Below, one piece after another: positions 1-6,423 of a stretch of 23,183 nucleotides of DNA. Under the pieces are notes generated by a model. It saw nothing but the letters and a program-made list of their open reading frames with translations. It was not told where the DNA came from and made no database searches. The stretch lies in the IMG/VR virus record IMGVR_UViG_3300049024_000077, positions 1 to 23,183 of that record, one strand, 5' to 3'. The position numbers and the translations under genes were made by a program. Each line of letters begins with the position of its first letter. Position 1 is the first letter of the stretch. Origin of the DNA: a virus.

Positions 1-2
1 GG

Positions 3-563
3 ACTGTCAACGCTTCCACGGTCGCGCCGACCGTGGTCAACTTTCAGACGACCGTAGCGGCCAACAACGACGGCAGGCTTGTGTACGACGGTCGACGCCT
101 CAGCATCGGCGACGGGTCGGCCCCACGTACAGTTCACCATCCGCTTTCCGCCTACGTGATCTCGCACACCATTCAAGGTGACGACGGTGTCACGGACATC
201 CCCGGGGCCTCCATTTCAATGATCATCGAGAATAGCGAATGGGTCTATGTCCGAATTAGCGCCAAGCAGACTGTCGACGACTCGGGCGAGGCGCCGACGC
301 TGCTTGTCTCAGCGTCGAACGGCGTCGACAACGTTACTGCGCTGAACAACGGCGATGACGACGTCGCTTCAATTCAATTGCCGGCCACCACCGCGTCGAA
401 CCAAGCGAGGACAGTATCGCTGGTCACGCGGTGGAAGCCGACAAATGATGTCGTCGCGCCGAACAACACGAGTTGGACACTGCAAGCTCGGCACGACGTC
501 AGCGGCGGCGGTACGGTCAACCTGACCACCAGCAACGTGCTCTTTGAGGTCTGGTACGAATGA
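3..563 (+). CDS. Partial hypothetical protein, possibly a virion surface/tail component (5' end missing)
   Basis: The frame is open from the first bases of the window, so the gene begins upstream; a GTG at 33 is in frame but nothing marks it as the true start. The visible 186 residues have no Cys, are rich in Thr, Asn, Val and Asp, and look like an extracellular beta-sandwich: short alternating hydrophobic strands separated by Gly/Asn/Asp turns, ending in a hydrophobic-aromatic strand (NVLFEVWYE). This fits the C-terminal part of a phage tail, fibre or decoration protein, but I recognise no family motif. It converges on the lipoprotein gene that ends at 565, with one base between the stop codons. 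An exported host-like protein is the alternative. The ORF is convincing; its function is a guess from composition and context. Confidence 0.6.
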   Translation, partial: TVNASTVAPTVVNFQTTVAANNDGRLVYDGRRLSIGDGSAPRTVHHPLSAYVISHTIQGDDGVTDIPGASISMIIENSEWVYVRISAKQTVDDSGEAPTLLVSASNGVDNVTALNNGDDDVASIQLPATTASNQARTVSLVTRWKPTNDVVAPNNTSWTLQARHDVSGGGTVNLTTSNVLFEVWYE

Positions 564-564
564 C

Positions 565-1560
565 CTAACCTACGGGCCACGCGCACATAGGAGTACTGTC
601 TGCGATCGCCATGCCGCAGACCATCCCCGGTGCACAGTCGGCATCGTCGGAGCAGCGAGGGTAGCAAGCATCGCCCCAGCCGATTTCGTACGTAGTGCCG
701 ATGTCAGGAAGCGTTGGCGGGCACGAACCGAGCGGTAAACAAATGTTGCTCTCGCCGAAGTCCGCCGGCACGCAAGCCAAGTCCTCGCCGTAGCAAAGCG
801 TAGGCTGGCCGCTCTGCTGGTCGGTGGGGCACGGGCCCCAAAGCTGGCCGGCTTCAAAGAGAGGCTCCGTGCACAGTCCGTCGACGCACACGAGATCAGC
901 TCCGCAGGGACACGGCTCGCCGAGATCGCCTTTACATGCAGGAGCCTCGGCTTGCGCAAACTGATCGACGTGACAGGTAGGCCAGACCAACATCGAATCC
1001 TCGCCGCTCACGGCGACGCATGTCGCCGACTGTCCGTCGAAGCACCCGATACTGTCCCATGGGTGTGTGCTGACCTGCCCGGCGGCTCCCTCACATTGGT
1101 ACTCCGACCACGCGGACACCGTACCGGGTCCGATTTCGCAAGACGGCGCGACTTGGGTCCACCACGCTCCATCCCCCGCGTAGCATACCGACGTCCCGCG
1201 ATCGAAGATGGTCAGACACCGCCATTCGGGCAGCAAACCGCTTGGGTGTTCGCCTGCGCGGCAGGACTCGGCCGTCCATGCGTCAACGGGTGCTGCTTTG
1301 CCAGAGTCAATCAATTCGTCCAGCAAGCAACTTTCAACGACGATCGTCCACGCATCGTCCGCGGTGTTCAATCGTCCGTAGCAGATGTCAGCAATGGACT
1401 CTACGCAGCGGATTTCAGCCCAAACCGAAACGTCGTCACCGTCGCCGTCACCGTCTCCGACCTCGCCGGAAGTCTCCTCGCCGCCGTCTGTCAAGATTCC
1501 ACCCGGTGCGCAACCGAGCAGCATCAGCGACGCGACAATCGTGAACGCAACACACTTCAC
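565..1560 (-). CDS. Cys-rich outer-surface lipoprotein, Nannocystineae style (paralog of the next gene)
   Basis: This 331-residue protein has a classical lipoprotein signal: a short charged N-terminus, a hydrophobic core and the lipobox LLGC with acylated Cys17. A Gly/Asp-repeat linker (about residues 34-43) precedes the mature Cys-rich part. Residues about 48-230 hold several Cys/Trp modules, including PEWRC, GAWWTQV and LVWPTC. Residues 241-329 form a block that starts WGPCP and ends MCAWP. The same block, nearly unchanged, occurs in the upstream gene, so the two are paralogs. The start overlaps the upstream stop by four bases (ATGA), indicating translational coupling. The Gly-Asp linker plus EGF-like Cys repeats is a style I associate with Nannocystis-group myxobacterial surface lipoproteins. 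Function is unknown. If phage-borne, a role at the host surface such as blocking superinfection is possible but unproven. Confidence 0.85.
   Translation of the reverse strand: MKCVAFTIVASLMLLGCAPGGILTDGGEETSGEVGDGDGDGDDVSVWAEIRCVESIADICYGRLNTADDAWTIVVESCLLDELIDSGKAAPVDAWTAESCRAGEHPSGLLPEWRCLTIFDRGTSVCYAGDGAWWTQVAPSCEIGPGTVSAWSEYQCEGAAGQVSTHPWDSIGCFDGQSATCVAVSGEDSMLVWPTCHVDQFAQAEAPACKGDLGEPCPCGADLVCVDGLCTEPLFEAGQLWGPCPTDQQSGQPTLCYGEDLACVPADFGESNICLPLGSCPPTLPDIGTTYEIGWGDACYPRCSDDADCAPGMVCGMAIADSTPMCAWPVG
575..840. repeat. Direct repeat copy 1 (paralogous lipoprotein block)
   Basis: This segment encodes the WGPCP...MCAWP block of the shorter lipoprotein and matches 1748-2010 in the longer one at the DNA level, with long identical runs such as TGCGATCGCCATGCCGCAGA. 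Similarity at silent positions suggests a fairly recent duplication or gene conversion. Confidence 0.85.
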
Positions 1561-3041
1561 GGCTGCACCTCGCAGAATCCGTCGGCGCAGACCAGTCCGA
1601 GATCACATTGTCCGTTTGCACATGGACAACCGATCTGTCCGGCGGGACACGAAGTGCACCAGCCATCGCTGCACGTGAGATTCTCGGCACATTCGCCGCC
1701 AGGAAGACAGTTGCATCCGAGCGTGCCGGCGCATGATTCTTCACGCGGCCAGGCGCACATTGGCTGACCGTCTGCGATCGCCATGCCGCAGACCATGCCG
1801 TCTCCGCAGTCGTCGTCTGTCTCACATCGGAGATAGCAAGCATCACCCCACCCGACCTCGTGCATCGTCCCCCACGTCGGAGCGTCCGCGGGGCACGAAC
1901 CGAGCGGCAAACAGATGTTCGATTCACCGAAGTCAGCAGGCACGCAAGCCAGGTCTTCGCCATAGCAAAGCGTGGGTTGTCCGCTCTGCTTGTCGATCGG
2001 ACACGGACCCCACGCCTCGCCCGGCGCATACCCGGTCGGCCATGCGCAGAAGCCCTTGTTGCTTGCGTCGATCGGCGAGCACTCCAAATCGCCGCAGTCG
2101 TCAACGTTCTGCGTGCAGCCAGCCACACAGGCCGAATCGTGCAACACGCCTGAAAGTTCGAGCGGTAGGCCATGGTCGCAAGGCTCGGTACTCGTGGTGT
2201 TGGGCAGCGAGCAAACTTCGTTCCCGTTGTCTGCAACCGCGCAGATGAGTCCCGGCAAACAAGCGTCTCCGGGCATGCAGCGGCAACCGAGATCACCGTC
2301 AACGCACGCTTGACCGTCGCCGAGACACTCGGGCACGGGAGCCGGTGGCAGCATGTCGACCCAGCACGTCGGCCAGATCCTGAACGAGTCGTCGGCATAC
2401 TCTCCCGTGCACGACGTGATCGGATCGGTCAAGCAGCCTGTCGCGGACCAAGGGTTGGTCCCGACCGCCGAAGCCTCGCCGCAGATCGACGCTGGCCACG
2501 GTGCGACGGGCCCGGCCGGTGCATCGCACTGCGGACGGACCTGCGTCCACCACTGGCCGTCGCCCGAAAAGCACGCTGACGCCTGGGCCTGCTCCCTGAA
2601 CAAGCAGCGCCATTCCGGCATGAAGTTCGCGGGATGCTGACCGGGGGCGCACGTCTCGTCGGTCCATCCAGCGACGTCGCTTGCATCTCCCGTGGCTACC
2701 AGGTCATTGAGAACGCAGTCCGCCACTACGACCACCCATGCGTCTTCGGACCCGACGGGGAGGCCGTAGCAAACATCGAGTTCGTTGACTTTGGTGCAAC
2801 GGATTTCGGCGAATGCCGCCTCGCCATCGCCGTCGCCGTCGCCCGTCGGGTCACCGTCGCCGTCGCCTGATTCGGACGTGGCGCCAGTTTCTTCACCGCC
2901 ATCCATGGCGATATCTCCGGGCGCGCACGCGCAGAAAATGCCTACGGCAAGCAATGTGTGTAGTGACCGATAGGTCTGGCCGATTACAGATCGGTCGGGT
3001 AAACTAGAAGAGACCATCGAAGTAAAGATCTTGAATGTCAT
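1557..3041 (-). CDS. Larger Cys-rich lipoprotein, paralog of the downstream gene
   Basis: I chose the ATG at 3041 because AAAGGAAT lies just upstream; the frame continues to 3116 but that extension runs through a hairpin and does not look like protein. The 494-residue product has a long n-region, a hydrophobic stretch (about 29-38) and a lipobox ending at Cys39, followed by an acidic linker containing two Gly-Asp repeats. The body repeats the domain order of its neighbour: modules PEWRC, GQWWTQV and RIWPTC, then the WGPCP...MCAWP block. It adds about 60 C-terminal residues made of short Cys repeats (GCNCLPGG, IGCPCANG). No catalytic motif is visible. It is probably anchored in the outer membrane and disulfide-bonded. 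It is the first gene of a two-gene operon with a hairpin in its leader. Confidence 0.85.
   Translation of the reverse strand: MTFKIFTSMVSSSLPDRSVIGQTYRSLHTLLAVGIFCACAPGDIAMDGGEETGATSESGDGDGDPTGDGDGDGEAAFAEIRCTKVNELDVCYGLPVGSEDAWVVVVADCVLNDLVATGDASDVAGWTDETCAPGQHPANFMPEWRCLFREQAQASACFSGDGQWWTQVRPQCDAPAGPVAPWPASICGEASAVGTNPWSATGCLTDPITSCTGEYADDSFRIWPTCWVDMLPPAPVPECLGDGQACVDGDLGCRCMPGDACLPGLICAVADNGNEVCSLPNTTSTEPCDHGLPLELSGVLHDSACVAGCTQNVDDCGDLECSPIDASNKGFCAWPTGYAPGEAWGPCPIDKQSGQPTLCYGEDLACVPADFGESNICLPLGSCPADAPTWGTMHEVGWGDACYLRCETDDDCGDGMVCGMAIADGQPMCAWPREESCAGTLGCNCLPGGECAENLTCSDGWCTSCPAGQIGCPCANGQCDLGLVCADGFCEVQP
1748..2010. repeat. Direct repeat copy 2 (paralogous lipoprotein block)
   Basis: This is the partner of 575-840. 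It lies inside the longer lipoprotein gene, followed in that gene by extra Cys repeats absent from the short paralog. Recombination between the copies could delete or fuse the two genes. Confidence 0.85.
2822..2870. repeat. Short tandem GTCGCC-type repeat coding a Gly-Asp linker
   Basis: An imperfect hexameric GTCGCC/GTCACC repeat encodes, on the minus strand, two Gly-Asp runs after the lipobox. A shorter version sits at about 1436-1465 in the paralog. Such tracts are prone to slippage and so to linker length variation. Confidence 0.7.
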
Positions 3042-3046
3042 CGGGA

Positions 3047-3053
3047 TTCCTTT
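3047..3053 (-). promoter_or_regulatory. Ribosome binding site deciding the long lipoprotein start
   Basis: Read on the minus strand, AAAGGAA lies five bases upstream of the ATG at 3041. It is one of the clearer Shine-Dalgarno sequences in the window and is the reason for preferring 3041 over 3116. Confidence 0.7.
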
Positions 3054-3061
3054 GGTGGTTA

Positions 3062-3093
3062 GAGCACGGGTCCGCGGCAACGGACCCGTGCTC
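3062..3093. other. Perfect 13-bp hairpin in the lipoprotein operon leader
   Basis: GAGCACGGGTCCG (3062-3074) is exactly complementary to 3081-3093, with a six-base loop. It lies about ten bases upstream of the ribosome binding site of the long lipoprotein gene. No T tract follows it on the minus strand, and only AGTTTCG follows it on the plus strand, so it is not a typical terminator. A structured 5' leader, an mRNA stabiliser or a protein-binding site are all possible. Confidence 0.7.
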
Positions 3094-3280
3094 AGTTTCG
3101 CACAGCACAGTACCATGGGCAGGTACCTTTATGCCACAGGGGTGATCGCGCGCGTGCGTGAGAGCGCCACCTGCTGCCGTGCCTAGTTCATAGATTGGGC
3201 ACGCAAAGCACGCAAGGATTAACAGCGTGATTTTCGCGGGCGTGTCCGTGAGCTTACGCTACGTTTTTCCTTGCATCGCC
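3094..3280. other. Intergenic stretch, possible control region
   Basis: I see no gene here. The stretch contains a small direct repeat, GCACGCAA at 3199-3206 and again at 3208-3215, spaced one base apart like half-sites on one helix turn, and a weak inverted repeat around a GGTACC near 3115. No convincing -35/-10 pair is visible on either strand. If the small ORF at 3281-3538 is not real, the empty stretch extends to 3561 and would have to hold divergent promoters. Confidence 0.4.
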
Positions 3281-3538
3281 TCAGCACGTCGCCGTGCCGC
3301 TCGTATTCAGGTCCCATGCGCCGGGGCAGTAGAGCACTGCACCGCCGCTGAGCGTACAGGTCTTCACGTCGCCTTCGTCGATGGTCTCGCAGTCGGAGCC
3401 CAGTCCGCGACGCTGCCCGACGCAATCGGACTCGGTAGCAGCAGAACGGCGGCGGCGATGGTGGCGACCACTAGGGCCGCGATGTAGTCTCGCCGCGGCT
3501 CGCGCGGCGCTGTTCGCGGATCGGGTCGACGGATTCAC
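3281..3538 (-). CDS. Possible small Cys-rich protein, maybe frameshifted
   Basis: The last 50 residues look like a real disulfide-rich protein (SDCVG...GSDCET...KTCTLSG...LYCPGAW...TATC), similar in character to the other exported proteins in the window. The N-terminal half in the same frame is an Arg/His-rich run that does not look like protein. The adjacent frame over the same bases (about 3420-3490) reads YIAALVVATIAAAVLLLP, a good signal-anchor, but has no start codon of its own. Two compensating indels would join the pieces into a secreted protein. The GTG start at 3538 lacks a proper ribosome binding site. It could be a decayed gene or a chance ORF. Confidence 0.3.
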   Translation of the reverse strand: MNPSTRSANSAARAAARLHRGPSGRHHRRRRSAATESDCVGQRRGLGSDCETIDEGDVKTCTLSGGAVLYCPGAWDLNTSGTATC

Positions 3539-3561
3539 CTTGCGCGACTAGACTGATCCAC

Positions 3562-4161
3562 GTGGGCGACGCGAAGAAACGAACGATCTGGCACGGCGGC
3601 GATCCAGATCGCGCACTCAGCAAAGCGGAAGGTCTACTGGCCAAGCTGCGCGAGACGCCGCCCGAACACCGACCGAAGCAGATGACCATCCAGTATCTCG
3701 CTCACCAGTACCACGTGAGCGTGCAGACGATGAAAGGTCGCGTTGCTGATGCCGAGTCCAAGCGGCGTCTCAATGACTACGCCGACAACTGGCTGGAGAT
3801 CATCTACCAGATCGGCAACGTGCTCGGCGAGACGACGGCGGCGAAGACCTTCGCCATCGCGCATGACGTCAGCAACCGCAACGCCTTCAACGCGCAGAAG
3901 TTCATCTTGGAACGGACCGACCCGACGGTCTACGGAGCGACGGCCAACACGGTCGAACAAGCGCCCGCGCGGGCGTTCATTTCGGACGTGCCGCAAGAGG
4001 TGTTCGACGATCTGGACGAGGTCGCCGAACAGCAGTTGGCTGAGATCGAGCAGCTGTTCGCCAACGCGCAGTTGATGCTCACGCAGTGGGTGAGGCGGCA
4101 GCAAAAGAAGATCGCGGACCAACGCGTGCAGGAGGTTGACGCCGATGACACCGCCGACTAA
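3562..4161 (+). CDS. Probable terminase small subunit-like DNA-binding protein
   Basis: This 199-residue, mostly helical protein starts at GTG. Residues about 42-62 (IQYLAHQYHVSVQTMKGRV) fit a helix-turn-helix. A helical stretch then leads to AQKFILERTDPTVYG (111-125), closely resembling the 'LLERRDPERWG' signature common in small terminase subunits. The acidic, helical C-terminus would suit oligomerisation. If correct, it recognises the packaging site and recruits the large subunit. Against this, the large terminase gene is about 9 kb away on the opposite strand, whereas the two are usually adjacent. The next gene starts inside its 3' end. A phage regulator with a similar fold is the alternative. 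Confidence 0.5.
   Translation: MGDAKKRTIWHGGDPDRALSKAEGLLAKLRETPPEHRPKQMTIQYLAHQYHVSVQTMKGRVADAESKRRLNDYADNWLEIIYQIGNVLGETTAAKTFAIAHDVSNRNAFNAQKFILERTDPTVYGATANTVEQAPARAFISDVPQEVFDDLDEVAEQQLAEIEQLFANAQLMLTQWVRRQQKKIADQRVQEVDADDTAD
4130..4135 (+). promoter_or_regulatory. Consensus ribosome binding site AGGAGG
   Basis: This perfect Shine-Dalgarno sequence lies nine bases before the ATG at 4145 and directly abuts a TTG at 4136. It therefore places the start of the coiled-coil membrane protein at 4145, inside the end of the preceding gene. Confidence 0.8.
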
Positions 4162-4975
4162 TCGCCCTCTCCGATCAGTCACTGATCCCGACGTCGATGC
4201 TCTCGCTGACTCGCCGGTCGTGCTAGAAAACGAAGTGAGAGAGGAGATGCGAGCAGACGAACGCACGGAGCGAACGCGAGTCGCAGAATCCCTGCGAAGC
4301 ACCGATGACGGTGATGACGTCCCTGTATCTCGCAGCAGCCGAGCGCACCGCGATCGGGTGGTCTCGCGCGAAGACTCCGGCGTTCTTGCACGTGCTGTGC
4401 TCGATCAAGCTGACGCACTCGTACGCCGTCAATTCGGCGCGGGGCTGCCCGACGAAGCCAAGGCGTTCGCCGTCAAAATTGCACGCGAAGCGATCGATGA
4501 GTGGGCGCATCAACGCGAAGAGGCGTCAACGACGAGCACACGCCGAGTGCCCGCGTTTCAACCAGCGACGAGCACCGGGTTCGTGGTCTCGATCGTGACC
4601 GCAGTCGGGCTCGTCGTGGCCATCTTGATCGGTTCCGTGCTTGCGTTACGCATCACTGACCGGCTCGCGTCGATCGACGCCGCTGGACGCGAGCGCATGA
4701 CGGCGGTGGAAGCTCGTCTTGCCGAAGCCGAGAACAAACAGTTGGACTTGCGCAAGGACTACGACGCGAGTGTCAAGAGCAATGAGATCACCATCGCTGA
4801 CCACACCAAGCGCATCGGTCAGCTGGAAGCGCGTCAGAACATGCTCACGATCTACGTGATGGAGAGCCTGCGTCGCTTGTTGAAAGAGCGCGGCATCCCG
4901 GAGCCTGACGTGCCTCGCGGGCTGAGGATCGCCGAGATCGAAGCCGAAGATGCGCTACACCAAACACCGCAATGA
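4145..4975 (+). CDS. Single-TM coiled-coil membrane protein
   Basis: This 276-residue protein has three parts. Residues 1-140 are hydrophilic, very rich in Arg, Asp and Glu, and probably largely disordered, with one helical patch around 83-125. Residues about 146-170 form one strong transmembrane helix. Residues about 176-235 are a heptad-like coiled coil (ASIDAAGRERMTAVEARLAE onward), followed by an amphipathic helix and a short tail. There is no signal peptide. It overlaps the previous gene by 17 bases and the next by 4 (ATGA). Spanin-like lysis proteins and phage membrane-anchored scaffolds share the TM plus coiled-coil layout, but the TM is in the middle, not at the N-terminus, so I do not assign that role. 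Function unknown. Confidence 0.75.
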   Translation: MTPPTNRPLRSVTDPDVDALADSPVVLENEVREEMRADERTERTRVAESLRSTDDGDDVPVSRSSRAHRDRVVSREDSGVLARAVLDQADALVRRQFGAGLPDEAKAFAVKIAREAIDEWAHQREEASTTSTRRVPAFQPATSTGFVVSIVTAVGLVVAILIGSVLALRITDRLASIDAAGRERMTAVEARLAEAENKQLDLRKDYDASVKSNEITIADHTKRIGQLEARQNMLTIYVMESLRRLLKERGIPEPDVPRGLRIAEIEAEDALHQTPQ

Positions 4976-5292
4976 CTAACGCCAAACTGACCGCAGCACT
5001 CTCGGCCGCTCTCTTGTTCGGAGCTGGAACCGGTTATGCCGTTTCGGAGATGACCGCTAGCACGACCGGCGCCGGCAACCTCTGTGATCAATACCCGCGA
5101 CTGTGTGTGCAGTGCGGCATCACGGCGCCGTGCCCTACGCCCGCCGAAGGCGAGTGGCTCTGCTGCAATCTGTCTTCGGGGGTGTGCGTCGTCGCCAATG
5201 GAAGTTGCGAGGCGCCGAACGTGTTCGGCTACTGTGAGAACTACACCGAGAACGCGAACGGCTCGGTTACTTGTCACGATGAAGCTGAGTGA
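4972..5292 (+). CDS. Small exported Cys-rich protein (10 Cys)
   Basis: This 106-residue protein has an N-terminal signal or signal-anchor (TAALSAALLFGAGTGYAV). The rest contains ten cysteines, including an adjacent pair in EWLCCNLSSGVC, consistent with five disulfides outside the cytoplasm. Its ATG overlaps the preceding stop in ATGA, so it is probably translated together with the membrane protein upstream. There is no charged toxin-like or catalytic signature. It has the same style as the two exported proteins downstream (paired CC, short spacing) but does not align with them across its length. Possible roles include a virion or host-envelope protein; I cannot choose between them. Confidence 0.7.
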   Translation: MTNAKLTAALSAALLFGAGTGYAVSEMTASTTGAGNLCDQYPRLCVQCGITAPCPTPAEGEWLCCNLSSGVCVVANGSCEAPNVFGYCENYTENANGSVTCHDEAE

Positions 5293-5573
5293 CGCGCTGT
5301 CCGAGGCGCGCGGACCGGCAACGCTTGTGGGACTCGGACAGCGACCATTCGCTTCCGAGCGTGTTGAGCCGGCACCCCCGAGATCGGTTCCCGGCCCACC
5401 GGTCCGCGCAGCGAGAGCATGTCCCGGTGCGGTCACGCGACCAGTCCGGCGGGCTCGCCGAGAACAGCGAACACTCACCGGGGCACGATGCCGACGAGAC
5501 CGCCGAGACTGTTCGCTGTTTTCGGAGCGCGCGCCCGTGTGGATGGGCCCAGCGGCCGGCTCAAGCTCTAAGC
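5293..5573. ncRNA. Highly structured non-coding element with four long inverted repeats
   Basis: No protein-like frame covers this stretch. It contains four inverted repeats. IR1 is 5295-5305 with 5333-5343, 11 bp, perfect. IR2 is 5308-5318 with 5399-5409, 11 bp, perfect. IR3 is 5458-5473 with 5510-5525, 16 pairs including one G-U. IR4 is 5364-5373 with 5555-5564, 10 bp, perfect. IR3 nests in IR4, while IR2 crosses both IR1 and IR4, giving pseudoknot topology in RNA. A local UNCG-type tetraloop hairpin sits at 5350-5361. The element lies between two exported-protein genes and ends ten bases before the next ATG, which lacks a Shine-Dalgarno. It could be a trans-acting RNA, a structured leader, a packaging site or an origin. 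The strand is assumed from its neighbours. Confidence 0.55.
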
Positions 5574-5897
5574 ATGCAACACCGAACACTCCGCGCCGGG
5601 CTCCCGGCGCTCGCTCTCCTACTCGCCTCTGCATTCGTCGGCTACGCCAGCGCCGAGCCGCCGCAAGGGCCAACCGACAAGGACGATCGGCCGAATGGGC
5701 CGAAGGTCGTCATCAAAACCGAATACTTCTGTTGCGACTCCGTGGACCCGGGCGGCAACGACGGGGCCGGGACCGGCCAGGGCTGCGTGAAGACGACCGA
5801 GGACAACATCAACGGCTGCCGATTCTGGCTGGCGTGCCCCGGCGGGGCGACGGGCAGCGACGGCACCACCACGTGCACGAACCCGAAGCAGGACTGA
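5574..5897 (+). CDS. Small exported six-Cys protein (paralog of next gene)
   Basis: I place the start at the ATG at 5574; the upstream in-frame stretch is not protein-like and overlaps the structured element. The 107-residue product has a good signal peptide ending YASA/EPP, an acidic Pro-rich spacer, then six cysteines: a CC pair in TEYFCCD, then single Cys in QGC, NGC, LAC and TTC. Spacing is CC-16-C-10-C-5-C-12-C. The gene five bases downstream has almost the same pattern (CC-15-C-10-C-6-C-16-C) and the same YFCCD core, so the two are tandem paralogs. No Shine-Dalgarno is visible, and translation may depend on the folded leader. Function unknown; secreted and disulfide-bonded. Confidence 0.7.
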   Translation: MQHRTLRAGLPALALLLASAFVGYASAEPPQGPTDKDDRPNGPKVVIKTEYFCCDSVDPGGNDGAGTGQGCVKTTEDNINGCRFWLACPGGATGSDGTTTCTNPKQD

Positions 5898-5902
5898 CCG
5901 CC

Positions 5903-6184
5903 ATGACGATCCACGTACTCGCCATCACAGCCGCGCTCGCCATGGGCATCGGGTTCGGCGTCCAGCAGTCGAGCTCAGGCTGGGACAAGTCAAAGACGCA
6001 CTACTTTTGCTGTGACAAGACCGAGCAGGCCGACGAGACACACGACCGCGGACTCGGCTGTGATCGGATCACCAAATCCGAAGCAGCCAAGTGCGAGCGT
6101 GAAGTGCTCGAATGCCGCTCCAGCTGGACGTGGCAGAAAGCGAAGTTACCGGACGTCGTGACCTGTTACCGACCCAAAAAGTAG
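5903..6184 (+). CDS. Small exported six-Cys protein (paralog of previous gene)
   Basis: This 93-residue protein begins five bases after the previous stop. An N-terminal hydrophobic segment (VLAITAALAMGIGFGV) serves as signal or anchor. Six cysteines follow, with the YFCCD pair, LGC, AKC, LEC and a final VTC near the Lys-rich C-terminus. The Cys order matches the upstream paralog, although the residues between are poorly conserved, which suggests old duplication and diversification. The stop codon lies inside the stem of the terminator hairpin of the converging operon. Function unknown. Confidence 0.7.
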   Translation: MTIHVLAITAALAMGIGFGVQQSSSGWDKSKTHYFCCDKTEQADETHDRGLGCDRITKSEAAKCEREVLECRSSWTWQKAKLPDVVTCYRPKK

Positions 6185-6199
6185 CGCAGCGATCGCTAC
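6176..6199 (-). terminator. Rho-independent terminator of the long minus-strand operon
   Basis: Read on the minus strand, a six-base-pair stem GTAGCG/CGCTAC (6199-6194 with 6186-6181) with a seven-base loop is followed at once by TTTTT (6180-6176). It lies at the 3' end of the second XRE gene, as expected for the operon end, and overlaps the last codons of the converging plus-strand gene. Confidence 0.6.
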
Positions 6200-6423
6200 A
6201 CCTGCGGTTCGCTCTCGATCAGGTCGGCCGGGCTCACCCCGAGCGCTCGGGCGATGCGAAGCAAGTTGAGCAGACTGATGTTTCGCTCGCCTCGCTCCAC
6301 GCCGCCGATGTACGAGCGGTTCAGCTCAGCGCGCTGCGCCAACGCTTCCTGTGACAACCCTTGGCGCTCGCGTTCGGCTCGGACGCGAGCGCCAAAGCGG
6401 GCGAGCGCGTCAGCCCCCGTCAC
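6196..6423 (-). CDS. XRE-family helix-turn-helix regulator
   Basis: This 75-residue protein is a bare helix-turn-helix domain. It opens with FGARVRAERERQGLSQEALA, continues with RAELNRSYIGGVERGERN and ends in LLRIARALGVSPADLIE, the classic Cro/C1 layout (about residues 9-69) with no additional domain. It would bind DNA as a dimer, possibly at its own promoter. It overlaps the upstream XRE gene by 14 bases and is last in the operon, just before a terminator. Two adjacent XRE proteins suggest a repressor pair or switch, but no integrase is visible to support lysogeny. Confidence 0.88.
   Translation of the reverse strand: MTGADALARFGARVRAERERQGLSQEALAQRAELNRSYIGGVERGERNISLLNLLRIARALGVSPADLIESEPQV

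Noticed and set aside
2822-2870. Short GTCGCC repeats considered as a CRISPR or minisatellite
   Set aside because: Units are six bases without spacers and are in frame as a Gly-Asp linker inside a lipoprotein gene.
3195-3225. Candidate promoter TTGGGC-17-ATTAAC on the plus strand
   Set aside because: It matches consensus poorly at both boxes and the nearest plus-strand gene starts more than 300 bases away.
5289-5573. N-terminal extension of the six-Cys protein through the structured element
   Set aside because: The extension is Arg/Ser/His-rich and lacks protein character, while a clean signal peptide begins at 5574.
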